NCBI GenBank assembly: GCA_013694845.1
Contig: JACDBQ010000560.1
Location: 1 to 21,179 of the forward strand
Direction of reading: 5' to 3'
Length of the DNA stretch: 21,179 bases
DNA from: Acidobacteriota bacterium
Lineage (GTDB): Bacteria; Acidobacteriota; Vicinamibacteria; Vicinamibacterales; 2-12-FULL-66-21
Shown here: piece after piece, positions 1-7,688 of the stretch
Position numbering within the stretch: position 1 is the stretch's first letter
How the letters are laid out: the number at the start of each line of letters is the position of its first letter
Program-made: the position numbers and the translations under genes
The notes under the pieces: generated by a model
What the model was told of the DNA's origin: nothing
Databases searched by the model: none
What the model saw: the letters and a program-made list of their open reading frames with translations, nothing else

Positions 1-702
1 GTCGAATGTCAGCCGAGCGCCAGTCGACCTGCCGATCCAGTTGCGCTGCATGGTCAGGACCTTCTCGGGCCAGCCATGGAGTAATTCCGCGCCCGCGAGG
101 AGATCGTCCGCGTAATTGGTGATCCGGAAGAACCACTGTTCAAGCTCGCGGGTGCTGACGGTGGTGCCGCAGCGCCAGCAGGCGCCGTTGATGACCTGTT
201 CGTTGGCGAGGACGGTTTTACAGCTCGGGCACCAGTTGACGCTCGACCGCCGCTTGTACGCGAGGTCCCGCTCGAGCATCTTGAGGAACACCCACTGGTT
301 CCATTTGTAATACTCGGGCAGGCAGGTGGCGAGCTCGCGTTCCCACGCGTAGCTGATGCCGATCCGCTGGAGCTGCCCTTTCATGTGGGCGATGTTCTCG
401 AGCGTCCAGGTCTCGGGGTGCGTGCCGTTCTTGATGGCCGCGTTCTCGGCCGGCACCCCGAAGGCATCCCAGCCGAACGGATGCAGCACGTTGAAGCCGC
501 GCATCCGCTTCATACGCGCCACCACGTCGCCGATCATGTAGTTGCGGACGTGTCCGACGTGCGCGTGACCGGAGGGGTAGGCGAACATTTCCAGGCAATA
601 GAACTTCGGCTTCTTCGGGTCTTCGGTGACTTCGAATGCGCGTGAGTCGCGCCAGCGTTCCTGCCACTTCTTCTCGATGCTCTGGGGCTTGTAATCCGCC
701 AC
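1..702 (-). CDS. leuS: Leucyl-tRNA synthetase, N-terminal part (gene continues past the window's left edge)
   Basis: Class I aminoacyl-tRNA synthetase charging tRNA-Leu in the cytoplasm. The 234 codons visible begin at a GTG (700-702) with VADYKPQSIEKKWQERW, a typical LeuRS opening. The ATP-binding HIGH signature appears as SGHAHVGH at about residues 47-54. Further on come the family stretch HPFGWDAFGVPAENAAIKNG and a CP1 zinc-knuckle with paired Cys (CPSC, then CWRC). The KMSKS loop and anticodon-binding domain lie outside the window, so only about the first quarter of the protein is seen. The start follows the deacetylase stop codon by 10 bases and has only a weak AAGA as a possible ribosome site. 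A TATAAT box 9 bases upstream suggests it could also be read from a leaderless mRNA. Identity is certain; the start is likely. Confidence 0.96.
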   Translation of the reverse strand, partial: MADYKPQSIEKKWQERWRDSRAFEVTEDPKKPKFYCLEMFAYPSGHAHVGHVRNYMIGDVVARMKRMRGFNVLHPFGWDAFGVPAENAAIKNGTHPETWTLENIAHMKGQLQRIGISYAWERELATCLPEYYKWNQWVFLKMLERDLAYKRRSSVNWCPSCKTVLANEQVINGACWRCGTTVSTRELEQWFFRITNYADDLLAGAELLHGWPEKVLTMQRNWIGRSTGARLTFD

Positions 703-711
703 TATTCTTGA

Positions 712-717
712 ATTATA
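712..717 (-). promoter_or_regulatory. Perfect TATAAT -10 box just before leuS
   Basis: On the minus strand TATAAT ends 9 bases before the leuS GTG and overlaps the deacetylase stop codon (CTA TAA). If used by the housekeeping sigma factor, transcription would start about at the leuS start codon, giving a leaderless or nearly leaderless mRNA. No convincing TTGACA-like hexamer is seen 16-18 bases upstream, so this may be chance in an AT-richer junction. Confidence 0.4.
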
Positions 718-1735
718 GTCCACGCCAAAACGCGGACTGGACGCTCCGGACCGCCCGGATCGAGCGCTCGCCGCGTGGAGTCGGGCTCGCACCGGCGACG
801 AGATGCGCGGCAGTGGACCCGGTATCGTTCGCGGTCACCTGAATCATCACTTCGAGGCACTCTCGAAGTGCGGGCAGGTCGTAGCCCCCTTCCGTGACCA
901 GGGCAAAGCCGCCAGTCCCCGCCACCGCACGACGGAGCCGCGCCAGGATCTGCCCATAACCGGTCGTCGTCATGCGCATCGACGCCAGGGGATCCGCTTC
1001 GTGAGCGTCGAAGCCCGCCGAGATCAGGGTCAGTTGCGGCGCGAACTCCGCCAGCACCGGCACGGCGATCTCGCGATACACCAGGTCGTAGTCGGCGTCC
1101 GTCGCACCTGCGTCGAGCGGGATGTTCACGGTGAACCCGACTCCATCGCCGCGCCCGGCTTCAGCCGCGGCACCGGTGCCCGGGTAGAAGGGGAACTGGT
1201 GCGAGGAGACATACAGCACCCGGGGATCGTCGTAGAACATCGCCTGTGTCCCGTTCCCGTGGTGCACATCGACATCCACGATAGCGACCCGCTGACGCCC
1301 GAGGGTCAAGGCGTGTGCAGCCGCGACGGCGATGTTGTTGAACAGACAGAAGCCCATCGCCGTGTCCCGCTCGGCGTGATGTCCGGGCGGTCGAACCAAG
1401 GCCGCTGCAGGCTCCCCGGTGTTGATCGCGTGTTCGGCGGCGTGAACGGCCGCTCCCGCCGCGAGCAGCGCGATCTCGTAAGACTCCGGGGAAGTGAACG
1501 TATCCGCATCGATCATGGACGGTTTGCCGGCGGTCGACGCGATGCGTTCGATGTGGGCGCCGGAGTGCACCCGCGCGAGCTGCTCACCTGTAGCGGGCGA
1601 GGGCTCGAGAACCGTGCCGCCACCGTTGCGAAAGTCGGCAGCCACTACATCGAGCACGTGGGCGCGCTCCGGGCTCTCCGGATGTCCGGGCGGCGTCACG
1701 TGCTCTTCGAATCTCGGGGAGGAGATGAGTATCAT
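713..1735 (-). CDS. Histone deacetylase-family (acetoin-utilization-type) zinc amidohydrolase
   Basis: A 340-residue single-domain protein of the arginase/deacetylase fold that hydrolyses N-acetyl or related acyl amides using zinc. Family motifs are all present: RPPGHHAE at 115-122 (active-site His119/His120), DVDVHHGNGTQ at 154-164 (zinc ligands Asp156 and His158), SAGFDAH at 239-245 (zinc ligand Asp243) and GGY with the transition-state Tyr285. Length matches bacterial class II-like deacetylases and acetylpolyamine amidohydrolases. The substrate cannot be told from sequence: acetyl-lysine, acetylpolyamine and small acetylated metabolites are all possible. There is no signal peptide, so it is probably cytoplasmic. 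The ATG at 1733-1735 has GGAAG about 11 bases upstream. It sits between the DUF374 acyltransferase (44-base gap) and leuS (10 bases), apparently in one transcription unit. Confidence 0.88.
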   Translation of the reverse strand: MILISSPRFEEHVTPPGHPESPERAHVLDVVAADFRNGGGTVLEPSPATGEQLARVHSGAHIERIASTAGKPSMIDADTFTSPESYEIALLAAGAAVHAAEHAINTGEPAAALVRPPGHHAERDTAMGFCLFNNIAVAAAHALTLGRQRVAIVDVDVHHGNGTQAMFYDDPRVLYVSSHQFPFYPGTGAAAEAGRGDGVGFTVNIPLDAGATDADYDLVYREIAVPVLAEFAPQLTLISAGFDAHEADPLASMRMTTTGYGQILARLRRAVAGTGGFALVTEGGYDLPALRECLEVMIQVTANDTGSTAAHLVAGASPTPRGERSIRAVRSVQSAFWRGL

Positions 1736-1779
1736 CGGTGTTTCATCTTCCGGTCGTCGGAGGCCACCCGTGGCCTGCC

Positions 1780-2442
1780 CTAGTCCAGCAGTTCCAGGGC
1801 GCGACGCTCCAGCGCTTCCAAGGCGCTGAACACCTCCGCGCTCTTCCGATCCAGAAGCGCCTCGTCGGTCGAACCGACCGCGATCGGTGCGCCAATCGCC
1901 AGCGCCACTGTGCTGAAGGGCTTCGGTATCTGAGTGCGGTCCCAGCTATTCAGGGTCCAGTAGCTTGCAGCCTCGATGTGGTAGGGCAGGATCGGCTGCC
2001 CCGTGGCTCCGGCGAGGAACACCGCTCCGGGCTGCACGACGCGGGCCGGCCCGCGCGGGCCGTCCACGGTGAACGCGACCGCCCTGCCCACGGCCAGCTC
2101 GCGACGCAACTGCACGAGCGCACGCGCGCCGCCGCGCGATGACGACCCTCGCGCGGTACGGAAACCGAATCGGTGAAGGATTCGAGCGATCCATTCGCCA
2201 TCGAAATTCTGGCTGGTGATGACCACTATCCCACGGTGACGGAAATAGTGGAGCCCTGGAAGGATACGCCCGTGCCAGAGTGCGAGAATCGGATGCCGGC
2301 CGCTTTCAGTGACGGCCTCGTAGTGCTCGGCGCCCGCGACCTTCCACCGGTAGGTGCGGCAGAGCACGGCGAGCACAGGGTAGGCCGCCAACCCGATCAT
2401 CGAAGCCTGCAGCCGTCGCGACGCAGAAAGCGGCACGACCAA
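1780..2442 (-). CDS. DUF374 / lysophospholipid acyltransferase-like protein
   Basis: A 220-residue protein with DUF374 signatures: ALWHGRILP at 54-62, TSQNFDGEWIARILHRFGF at about 76-94, RGSSSRGG at 98-105 and VDGPRGP at 126-132. The family resembles glycerolipid acyltransferases; some members are thought to act on lipid A or phospholipid precursors at the inner membrane. The hydrophobic stretch near residues 16-28 could anchor or dip into the membrane. The start is uncertain. The longest reading uses TTG at 2440-2442, an in-frame GTG is two codons later and an ATG is codon 15, and none has a visible Shine-Dalgarno site because a heptamer repeat runs right up to the start. The exact acyl donor and acceptor are unknown. 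Confidence 0.82.
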   Translation of the reverse strand: MVVPLSASRRLQASMIGLAAYPVLAVLCRTYRWKVAGAEHYEAVTESGRHPILALWHGRILPGLHYFRHRGIVVITSQNFDGEWIARILHRFGFRTARGSSSRGGARALVQLRRELAVGRAVAFTVDGPRGPARVVQPGAVFLAGATGQPILPYHIEAASYWTLNSWDRTQIPKPFSTVALAIGAPIAVGSTDEALLDRKSAEVFSALEALERRALELLD

Positions 2443-2503
2443 TCAGCAGTCAGCCATCGGCAATCCGTCGATCCGCAATCCGCACTCCCCAATCCGCAAT
2501 CGC
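2441..2503. repeat. Degenerate heptanucleotide tandem repeat (AATCCGC type)
   Basis: Read on the plus strand, the gap between ETF-QO and the DUF374 gene divides into in-phase units: AATCAGC, AGTCAGC, CATCGGC, AATCCGTC (8), GATCCGC, AATCCGC, ACTCCCC, AATCCGC, AATCGC (6). Seven of nine units are exactly 7 bases and most differ from AATCCGC at one to three positions. The block fills the whole gap and includes the proposed TTG start of the downstream gene. The unit CAATCCG recurs at 11526-11532 and the 10-mer AATCCGCACT recurs at 8481-8490. Confidence 0.8.
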
Positions 2504-2505
2504 GA

Positions 2506-4170
2506 TTACATGCCGTCGTATTGAGGGCCGCCGCCCCCTTCTGGCGGCACCCAGTCGATGACCTGATACGGATCCATGATGTCGCACGTCTTGCAGTGCA
2601 CGCAGTTCGACGCGTTGATCTGCAGCCTTTTCGTGCCGTCCCCCGCGTCCACCATTTCGTAAACGTTCGCCGGGCAGAAGCGCGTGCACGGGTTGCCGTA
2701 CTCGACCCGGCAGCGCGTGCTGCAGATATTCGTGTCGTAGACGATCAGGTGGGATGGCTGGTCTTCGGTGTGGCGCGTGCCCGAGTGGTGAACGTTTGTG
2801 AGTTTGTCGAACGTGAGCTGCCGATCGACCTTCACAGGACGGACGGGGGCATCGACGTCGAGCTTGTGCTCACCGTAATACTCGGCAATCTCTGCCATCC
2901 GGTCGAAACCGGCGTGCGCCGGCATGGGGTCCTTGAGCCACCAGCCGCCGGTCACGAGCGACAGACCCGAATACATGAGGCCAGGCACGAGTCCGTAACC
3001 GAAGCTCTGGTGGACGTTGCGGACCGGGTAGAGCTCCCGCCGCACCTCGCTGGCGTCGATGCGCTCCTCGTACTTCCAAAGGCGCGCTGCGGACGTGTCC
3101 CTCGCGCGGATCGCTTCATACGCGGTCTCGGCCGCCAGCATCCCGGTGCGCATCGCCAGGTGAATGCCCTTCAGCCGCATCGAGTTCACGAATCCGCCCG
3201 CATCGCCTGCGATCAGCAAGCCATCGGCGTAGACGCGGGGAATCGTGTGCCAGCCACCCTCGGGCAGCGCCTTTGCGCCGTACCGCACCATTTGCCCCCC
3301 CTGAAGAATGGCGGCGATCGCCGGGTGCTGTTTGAAGTGCTGAAACGTGAGATGCGGATCGAACATCGGGTCGCGGTAGTCGAGCCCCGTGACGAAACCG
3401 ACCGAGACGACCCCATCCGGCATCGCGTAGAGGAACCCGCCGCCGAACTCCTCCCTCTTCAGCGGGTACCCGAGGGTGTGGACCACGGTGCCGGCCTTGA
3501 TCCGGTCCTTCGGCACCTCCCACAACTCCTTGAGGCCGATCGCATACAGTTGCGGCTGCCGCCCCTCGTCGAGCGCCAGGCGGCGCACCACCGCCTTGGT
3601 GAGGTTGCCGCGGACGCCATCGCAAAGGATCGTGACCTTGGCGCGGATCTCGACCCCGGCCTCGAAAGTCGATTTCTTCGCCCCGTGCTTGTCGATGCCC
3701 TGGTCGCGCGTCCGTACGCCGACGACGCGGTCTCCGTCGTAGAGCACCTCGGACGCCGGAAACCCCGCGAACAGGTCGATTCCCTCGGCCTCGACCAGCC
3801 CGCTCATCCACTTCACGAAGCGGTTCAGCGAGATGACGTAGTTGCCGTGGTTCTGCAGCGGCGGTGGCGTGATCGGGAACGGGACCTTCGAATTCTTCGT
3901 GAGGAAGTAGACGTGCTCGTGATGCACCTCTGACGCGACCGGGGCCCCTTTCTCTTTGAAGTCGGGGATCAGTTCCCTCAGCGCCGAAGGATCGAGCATG
4001 GCGCCCGAGAGCATGTGGGCTCCCGCCTCGCGGGCCTTCTCCAGAACCGCGATGGCGAGCGGTTCGCCCCCTTGCGCCTTCTGCAGCTGGGCGAGCCTCA
4101 GGGCAGCGGACATCCCCGCCGGGCCGCCCCCGACGATCAGCACATCTACCTCGAGAGTCTCGCGGTCCAT
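2506..4170 (-). CDS. Electron transfer flavoprotein:quinone oxidoreductase (ETF dehydrogenase)
   Basis: A 554-residue membrane-associated flavoprotein that takes electrons from reduced ETF and passes them to the quinone pool, here presumably menaquinone. The N-terminal FAD-binding motif is VLIVGGGPAGMSAA (GGGPAG at 14-19), and LIAGDAGGFVNSMRLKGIH marks the second FAD contact. The C-terminus carries the 4Fe-4S domain: Cys499 followed by NCVHCKTCDI with Cys523, Cys526 and Cys529, matching the four cluster ligands of the mitochondrial enzyme. It ends with the diagnostic DPYQVIDWVPPEGGGGPQY. Full length for the family. The ATG at 4168-4170 has GGAG five bases upstream. It follows etfA after 61 bases, so the electron carrier and its oxidant are encoded together. 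Confidence 0.97.
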   Translation of the reverse strand: MDRETLEVDVLIVGGGPAGMSAALRLAQLQKAQGGEPLAIAVLEKAREAGAHMLSGAMLDPSALRELIPDFKEKGAPVASEVHHEHVYFLTKNSKVPFPITPPPLQNHGNYVISLNRFVKWMSGLVEAEGIDLFAGFPASEVLYDGDRVVGVRTRDQGIDKHGAKKSTFEAGVEIRAKVTILCDGVRGNLTKAVVRRLALDEGRQPQLYAIGLKELWEVPKDRIKAGTVVHTLGYPLKREEFGGGFLYAMPDGVVSVGFVTGLDYRDPMFDPHLTFQHFKQHPAIAAILQGGQMVRYGAKALPEGGWHTIPRVYADGLLIAGDAGGFVNSMRLKGIHLAMRTGMLAAETAYEAIRARDTSAARLWKYEERIDASEVRRELYPVRNVHQSFGYGLVPGLMYSGLSLVTGGWWLKDPMPAHAGFDRMAEIAEYYGEHKLDVDAPVRPVKVDRQLTFDKLTNVHHSGTRHTEDQPSHLIVYDTNICSTRCRVEYGNPCTRFCPANVYEMVDAGDGTKRLQINASNCVHCKTCDIMDPYQVIDWVPPEGGGGPQYDGM

Positions 4171-4231
4171 CAGCGCTCCGTCTCACGGACTTCAGCACGA
4201 CGAGCACGAAGAAAAATTTGCCGTGGCTCGG

Positions 4232-5191
4232 TCACTTGTTCAATTCTGCGATCATCGCCGGCACCACCTCGAACAGGTCCCCGGCAATCCCGAAATCCGC
4301 GATCTCGAAGATCGGCGCTTCGGGGTCCTTGTTGATGGCGACGATCGTCTTCGAACCCTTCATGCCGACCAGGTGCTGGATGGCTCCAGAGATACCGAGC
4401 GCGACGTATAGCTTGGGCGCGACGGTTTGACCCGAGCTGCCGATCTGGCGGTCCATCGGGAGCCAGCCGGAATCGCAGATCGGCCGTGACGCGGCGATCT
4501 CGGCTCCCATGGCCTTGGCCAGGTCTTCCGCCAGCTTCAGGTGCTCTTGACCCTTGATCCCCCGTCCGATGGCGACGATCCGTTCCGCCTGTGACAGATC
4601 GACTGCCTGCTTCGCCTCCTTGAATGGCGCCTCGGGCTTCTGACGGACGGCAGCCGCGTCGACAGCGATCTCCACCTTGCGTATGGCCGCTGGTGAAGCG
4701 CCTCGCACGGCGGCGTCGCCACGGTAGGCGCCGATCTGGATGGTCACGAGGTGCGGCGCAGGCCCTTCGGCGGTGACGTCGGCGTTCAATTTCCCTTGAA
4801 AGACAGGGCGCACGAACACCATGGCGCCAGACTCCTGCCGGATGGCCGTCACGTCGGTGATCAGCGAACGACCGAGCCGCGTGGCCAGCACCGGCGCGAA
4901 GTCACGGGTCTGGTAGGTGTGCGCGAAGAACACGTGCCCCGGTTGCTCCTGCTCGATCAGTATAGCCAGTGCCGCCACCTGGCCATCGGCGGTGTACTCG
5001 CCGAGCGCTGCCGCATCGACGACGATGACCTCGGCGGCCTCGGCCGCCGCAAGTTCGGCAGCCAGTGGCTCGTCACCCGATCCCAGCAGCGCCACTTTAA
5101 CCGGCCCGCCGGCCTGCTGCGCGGCGGCCATCGCTTCCCATGATGCGCGATTCAGCTTCCCCTCGCGCTGCTCGGCGATGACGAGAATCAT
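4232..5191 (-). CDS. etfA: Electron transfer flavoprotein alpha subunit
   Basis: A 319-residue alpha subunit of the heterodimeric ETF that collects electrons from acyl-CoA and related dehydrogenases. The C-terminal FAD domain is clear: IGSSGQTVAPKLYVALGISG followed by AIQH (SGAIQH at 268-273), and INKDPEAPIFEIADFGIAGD near 286-305. The N-terminal Rossmann-like domain starts MILVIAEQREGKLN, typical of the family. The ATG (5189-5191) overlaps the etfB stop in an ATGA arrangement, so translation is coupled and subunit ratios would be near 1:1. ETF-QO directly downstream indicates the ordinary respiratory ETF rather than an electron-bifurcating one. Confidence 0.97.
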   Translation of the reverse strand: MILVIAEQREGKLNRASWEAMAAAQQAGGPVKVALLGSGDEPLAAELAAAEAAEVIVVDAAALGEYTADGQVAALAILIEQEQPGHVFFAHTYQTRDFAPVLATRLGRSLITDVTAIRQESGAMVFVRPVFQGKLNADVTAEGPAPHLVTIQIGAYRGDAAVRGASPAAIRKVEIAVDAAAVRQKPEAPFKEAKQAVDLSQAERIVAIGRGIKGQEHLKLAEDLAKAMGAEIAASRPICDSGWLPMDRQIGSSGQTVAPKLYVALGISGAIQHLVGMKGSKTIVAINKDPEAPIFEIADFGIAGDLFEVVPAMIAELNK

Positions 5192-5952
5192 GCGATCACC
5201 CTGGCTTCATCGCGCAGCTTCTGGACGAGCGCCTTCGCGGCCTCCGTCGCCGAGCCCGGGATCATCTGCGTCTTCTTGCCTTTCTCGGGGAAATACACGC
5301 GAAGGATTTTCTGCGCCGGCGCGGCGGATCCCGAAGCCGTGACCTTTCGGATCTCCTTCTTCTTCGCCGCCATGATCCCCTTGAGCGTCGCGTAGCGAAG
5401 CTGGTTGATGCCACTCTGGATCGTCAGGAGCGCCGGCAACGGCAACGAGATCCACTGGAACCAGCCCGCCTCCAGCTCCCGCTTGACCCGAAGACCGGAC
5501 TCTGACGCCTGCACCTCCATGATGATCGAGGCCGACGGCATCCCGAGCTTCTCGGCCAGCACCACACCGACCTGGCCGAACCCCTGGTCATCTGACTGCA
5601 GCCCCGTGAGGACCAGATCGAATTTCTCTTCCCGGATGGCGCACGCGAGGGCATCGGCGATCACCAACGCGTCTGCAGCCGCCAGCGTATCGGATTCGAC
5701 GTGGATCGCGCGATCGGCCCCGCGTGCCAGCGCTTCACGAAGCACCTGCGTCGCGCGTGCGGGACCGGCCGATACGACGACGACTTCCCCGCCGTGCTTT
5801 TCCTTCTGCCGGAGCGCTTCCTCGAGCGCGTAGGCATCAGGCTCGTTCAGCTCGAAGCTGGCGTCCTGATCGCGGATCCAGGTTTTTGGCTCGTTGACTC
5901 GCAGCTGCCACTCGCGGGTCACGACTTGTTTGATGCAGACAGCAATCTTCAT
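5188..5952 (-). CDS. etfB: Electron transfer flavoprotein beta subunit
   Basis: A 254-residue beta subunit binding AMP and completing the ETF heterodimer. It begins MKIAVCIKQV and contains NEPDAYALEEALRQKE and the hallmark LVLTGLQSDDQGFGQVGVVLAEKLG. The C-terminal part has LPALLTIQSGINQLRYATLKGIM followed by a Lys-rich segment, as expected. The open frame extends about 120 codons further upstream, but the family start and AGGAAG about 9 bases before the ATG (5950-5952) fix it here; the upstream part is the octamer-repeat gap. It overlaps etfA by 4 bases. A promoter was looked for in the 160-base gap after fabF, but no convincing one was found. Confidence 0.97.
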   Translation of the reverse strand: MKIAVCIKQVVTREWQLRVNEPKTWIRDQDASFELNEPDAYALEEALRQKEKHGGEVVVVSAGPARATQVLREALARGADRAIHVESDTLAAADALVIADALACAIREEKFDLVLTGLQSDDQGFGQVGVVLAEKLGMPSASIIMEVQASESGLRVKRELEAGWFQWISLPLPALLTIQSGINQLRYATLKGIMAAKKKEIRKVTASGSAAPAQKILRVYFPEKGKKTQMIPGSATEAAKALVQKLRDEARVIA

Positions 5953-5997
5953 GAACAAACACTTCCTGAGGGACCGAATGAGACGGCCTGCCGCCGC

Positions 5998-6083
5998 ACT
6001 CGACGACACGACGACGTGACGACACGACGAGTGGCCAGAAGTATTGGAACTCGTCGAGCCGTCGAGGCGTCGAGGCGTCGTGA
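5998..6083. repeat. Two opposed arrays of octanucleotide repeats forming an imperfect inverted repeat
   Basis: On the plus strand 5998-6029 reads as four octamers, ACTCGACG, ACACGACG, ACGTGACG, ACACGACG, and 6052-6083 as four octamers of the opposite sense, CGTCGAGC, CGTCGAGG, CGTCGAGG, CGTCGTGA. The arrays are separated by about 20 bases. Because CGACG pairs with CGTCG, the two arms can fold into a long interrupted stem; the closing helix CTCGTCG/CGACGAG (6025-6031 with 6050-6056) is perfect. It lies between fabF and etfB. No T-run follows on the minus strand, so a classical terminator is not supported. Confidence 0.75.
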
Positions 6084-6112
6084 ACGCCGAAGGCAATACG
6101 TAATTGCGGCCA

Positions 6113-7354
6113 CTATTCCGAGAACTTCTTGAAGAGTAGTGCGCCGTTAGTGCCGCCGAACCCGAACGAATTCGACAGCGCGTAATCGATCTTCGCCTCG
6201 CGTTTCTGGTTGGGCACGTAATCGAGATCGCATTCGGGATCTGGCGTCTCGTAGTTGATGGTGGGCGGGATGAGCTGATGCCGGATCGCGAGCACCGAGA
6301 TGGCGGCCTCGACGCCACCGGCGGCGCCGAGCAGGTGCCCCGTCATCGATTTGGTGGACGAGATGGCGACCTTGTAGGCGTGGTCGCCGAAGAGGCGTTT
6401 GATGGCGAGCGTCTCGAGCTTGTCGTTGTACGGCGTCGAGGTGCCGTGCGCATTGATGTAATCCACTTGGTCGGGAGTGATTCCCGCCTGGCGGACCGCC
6501 ATCTGCATGACTCTCATCCCGCCGTCGCCGTCCTCGGAAGGCGCCGTGATGTGATAGGCGTCAGCGGTCATGCCGTAGCCCACGAGCTCGGCATAGATCG
6601 ACGCGCCTCGCCGCCGGGCGAACTCCAGCTCTTCGAGGATGATCACACCGGAGCCTTCGCCCATGATGAACCCGTCGCGGTCCCGGTCGAACGGACGGCT
6701 GGCCCGGTGCGGCTCGTCATTGCGGGTCGACAGCGCGCGCATGGCCGCGAAGCCCCCCACGCCCATGGGGGTGATGGCCGATTCCGAGCCGCCGGCGATC
6801 ATCACGTCTGCGTCGTCGCGCCGGATGATCTCGAAGGCATCGCCGATGGCGTGCGCCGAGGCCGAACAGGCGGTGCAGGTGGCGGAGTTGGGGCCCTTGG
6901 CGCCGAAGCGGATCGACACCTGTCCGGCGGCCAGGTTGATGATGGTGGCGGGGATGAAGAACGGGGAGATCCGGCGCGGCCCTCCCTCGAGCAGCGCTTT
7001 GTGCTCGCGCTCGATCGTGCTGAAACCGCCGATCCCCGAGGCGATGAACACCCCGGTGCGGGTCGCGAAGTCAGGCGCGATCGTCAGCTTCGCGTCGTCC
7101 ATGGCGAACTGGGACGCCGCGATCGCGAGCTGGATGAAGACGTCCATCTTCTTGACGTCTTTTTTGTCGATGAACCGGAGCGGGTCGAAGTTCTTCACCT
7201 CGCCTGCGATCCGCGCCGAAAACTGCGACGCATCGAAGCGGGTGATGTGTCCGATCCCGCTCTGACCGGCGCACAGCGCTTCCCAGTTCGCCTCGGTGCC
7301 GATGCCGAGCGGCGACACCATGCCGACGCCCGTCACGACGACTCGCCTGCTCAA
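6113..7354 (-). CDS. fabF: 3-oxoacyl-[acyl-carrier-protein] synthase II
   Basis: A 413-residue condensing enzyme that elongates acyl-ACP with malonyl-ACP in type II fatty acid synthesis. The catalytic triad matches the E. coli FabF numbering: Cys163 in TACSASAHA, His303 in NAHGTSTPYND and His340 in SMTGHLLGAAGG, with Lys335. The N-terminus SRRVVVTGVGMVSPLG and the C-terminal SNSFGFGGTNG are family standard. The start is TTG at 7352-7354, preceded by a strong GGAGG four bases away; no in-frame ATG fits the family N-terminus. A tiny out-of-frame reading ATG-GAG-GCT-CCT-TGA overlaps the TTG start. It is the last gene of the fatty-acid operon, 85 bases after acpP with a GC-rich hairpin in that gap. 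Confidence 0.97.
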   Translation of the reverse strand: MSRRVVVTGVGMVSPLGIGTEANWEALCAGQSGIGHITRFDASQFSARIAGEVKNFDPLRFIDKKDVKKMDVFIQLAIAASQFAMDDAKLTIAPDFATRTGVFIASGIGGFSTIEREHKALLEGGPRRISPFFIPATIINLAAGQVSIRFGAKGPNSATCTACSASAHAIGDAFEIIRRDDADVMIAGGSESAITPMGVGGFAAMRALSTRNDEPHRASRPFDRDRDGFIMGEGSGVIILEELEFARRRGASIYAELVGYGMTADAYHITAPSEDGDGGMRVMQMAVRQAGITPDQVDYINAHGTSTPYNDKLETLAIKRLFGDHAYKVAISSTKSMTGHLLGAAGGVEAAISVLAIRHQLIPPTINYETPDPECDLDYVPNQKREAKIDYALSNSFGFGGTNGALLFKKFSE

Positions 7355-7375
7355 GGAGCCTCCATCTCTTGGATC

Positions 7376-7397
7376 GTCGGGGCCCCTGCACCCCGAC
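7376..7397. repeat. GC-rich hairpin in the acpP-fabF gap
   Basis: A perfect 7-bp stem GTCGGGG/CCCCGAC (7376-7382 with 7391-7397), with loop bases TGCAGGGG on the minus strand, sits 21 bases upstream of the fabF TTG. The minus-strand core GGGGTGCAGGGGCCCC closely resembles GGGGGTGGGGCCCC upstream of fabD (9449-9474). Both gaps also carry GCGAAAGC and GAGTGAAG blocks, so the two are copies of one family. No T-run follows, so it is not an obvious terminator. Confidence 0.6.
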
Positions 7398-7439
7398 TAG
7401 CGGCCTTCACTCGCTTTCGCGCCGTTCCGGCCGCGCCGC

Positions 7440-7679
7440 CTACTTCTTCTTGCTGTGGGATTCGATGTATTCGACGGCTTCCTTGACGCGAGTGATCTTC
7501 TCGGCGTCGTCATCCGGGATCTCGATCCCGAACTCCTCTTCGAACGCCATCACCAGTTCCACGGTGTCGAGCGAGTCGGCGCCCAGGTCGTCGACGAACG
7601 ACGCATCCGGCGTCACTTCTTCTTCGTCCACTCCGAGCTGTTCCACGATGATGCTTTTCACTTTGTCCGCGACGGCCAT
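7440..7679 (-). CDS. acpP: Acyl carrier protein
   Basis: A 79-residue acidic carrier protein that holds growing fatty acyl chains on 4'-phosphopantetheine. The attachment Ser36 lies in the invariant motif GADSLDTVELVMAFEEEFG, and the overall helix pattern and acidity (DEEEVTPDASFVDDL) are typical. It ends in a Lys tail (HSKKK). The ATG at 7677-7679 lies 9 bases after the fabG stop and has a strong AGGAGGGG site that overlaps that stop. This fits a need for much more ACP than enzyme. Flanked by fabG and fabF in the standard order. Confidence 0.98.
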   Translation of the reverse strand: MAVADKVKSIIVEQLGVDEEEVTPDASFVDDLGADSLDTVELVMAFEEEFGIEIPDDDAEKITRVKEAVEYIESHSKKK

Positions 7680-7688
7680 TCACCCCTC

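Noticed and set aside
2173..3933. Long open frame on the plus strand (586 codons) opposite ETF-QO, and similar ones at 11494-12924 and 12921-14297
   Set aside because: Each lies antisense to a gene with clear family motifs, has Arg/His/Asp-rich composition typical of GC-rich shadow frames, and shows no recognisable domain.
6092..6106. Near-palindrome GCAATACGTAATTGC after fabF as an operator
   Set aside because: It needs a one-base bulge, occurs once and has no promoter next to it.
5953..6318. N-terminal extension of EtfB by about 120 residues in the same open frame
   Set aside because: The extension is Arg/Ser-rich translation of the octamer repeats and of fabF in another frame; the family N-terminus and the ribosome site are at 5952.
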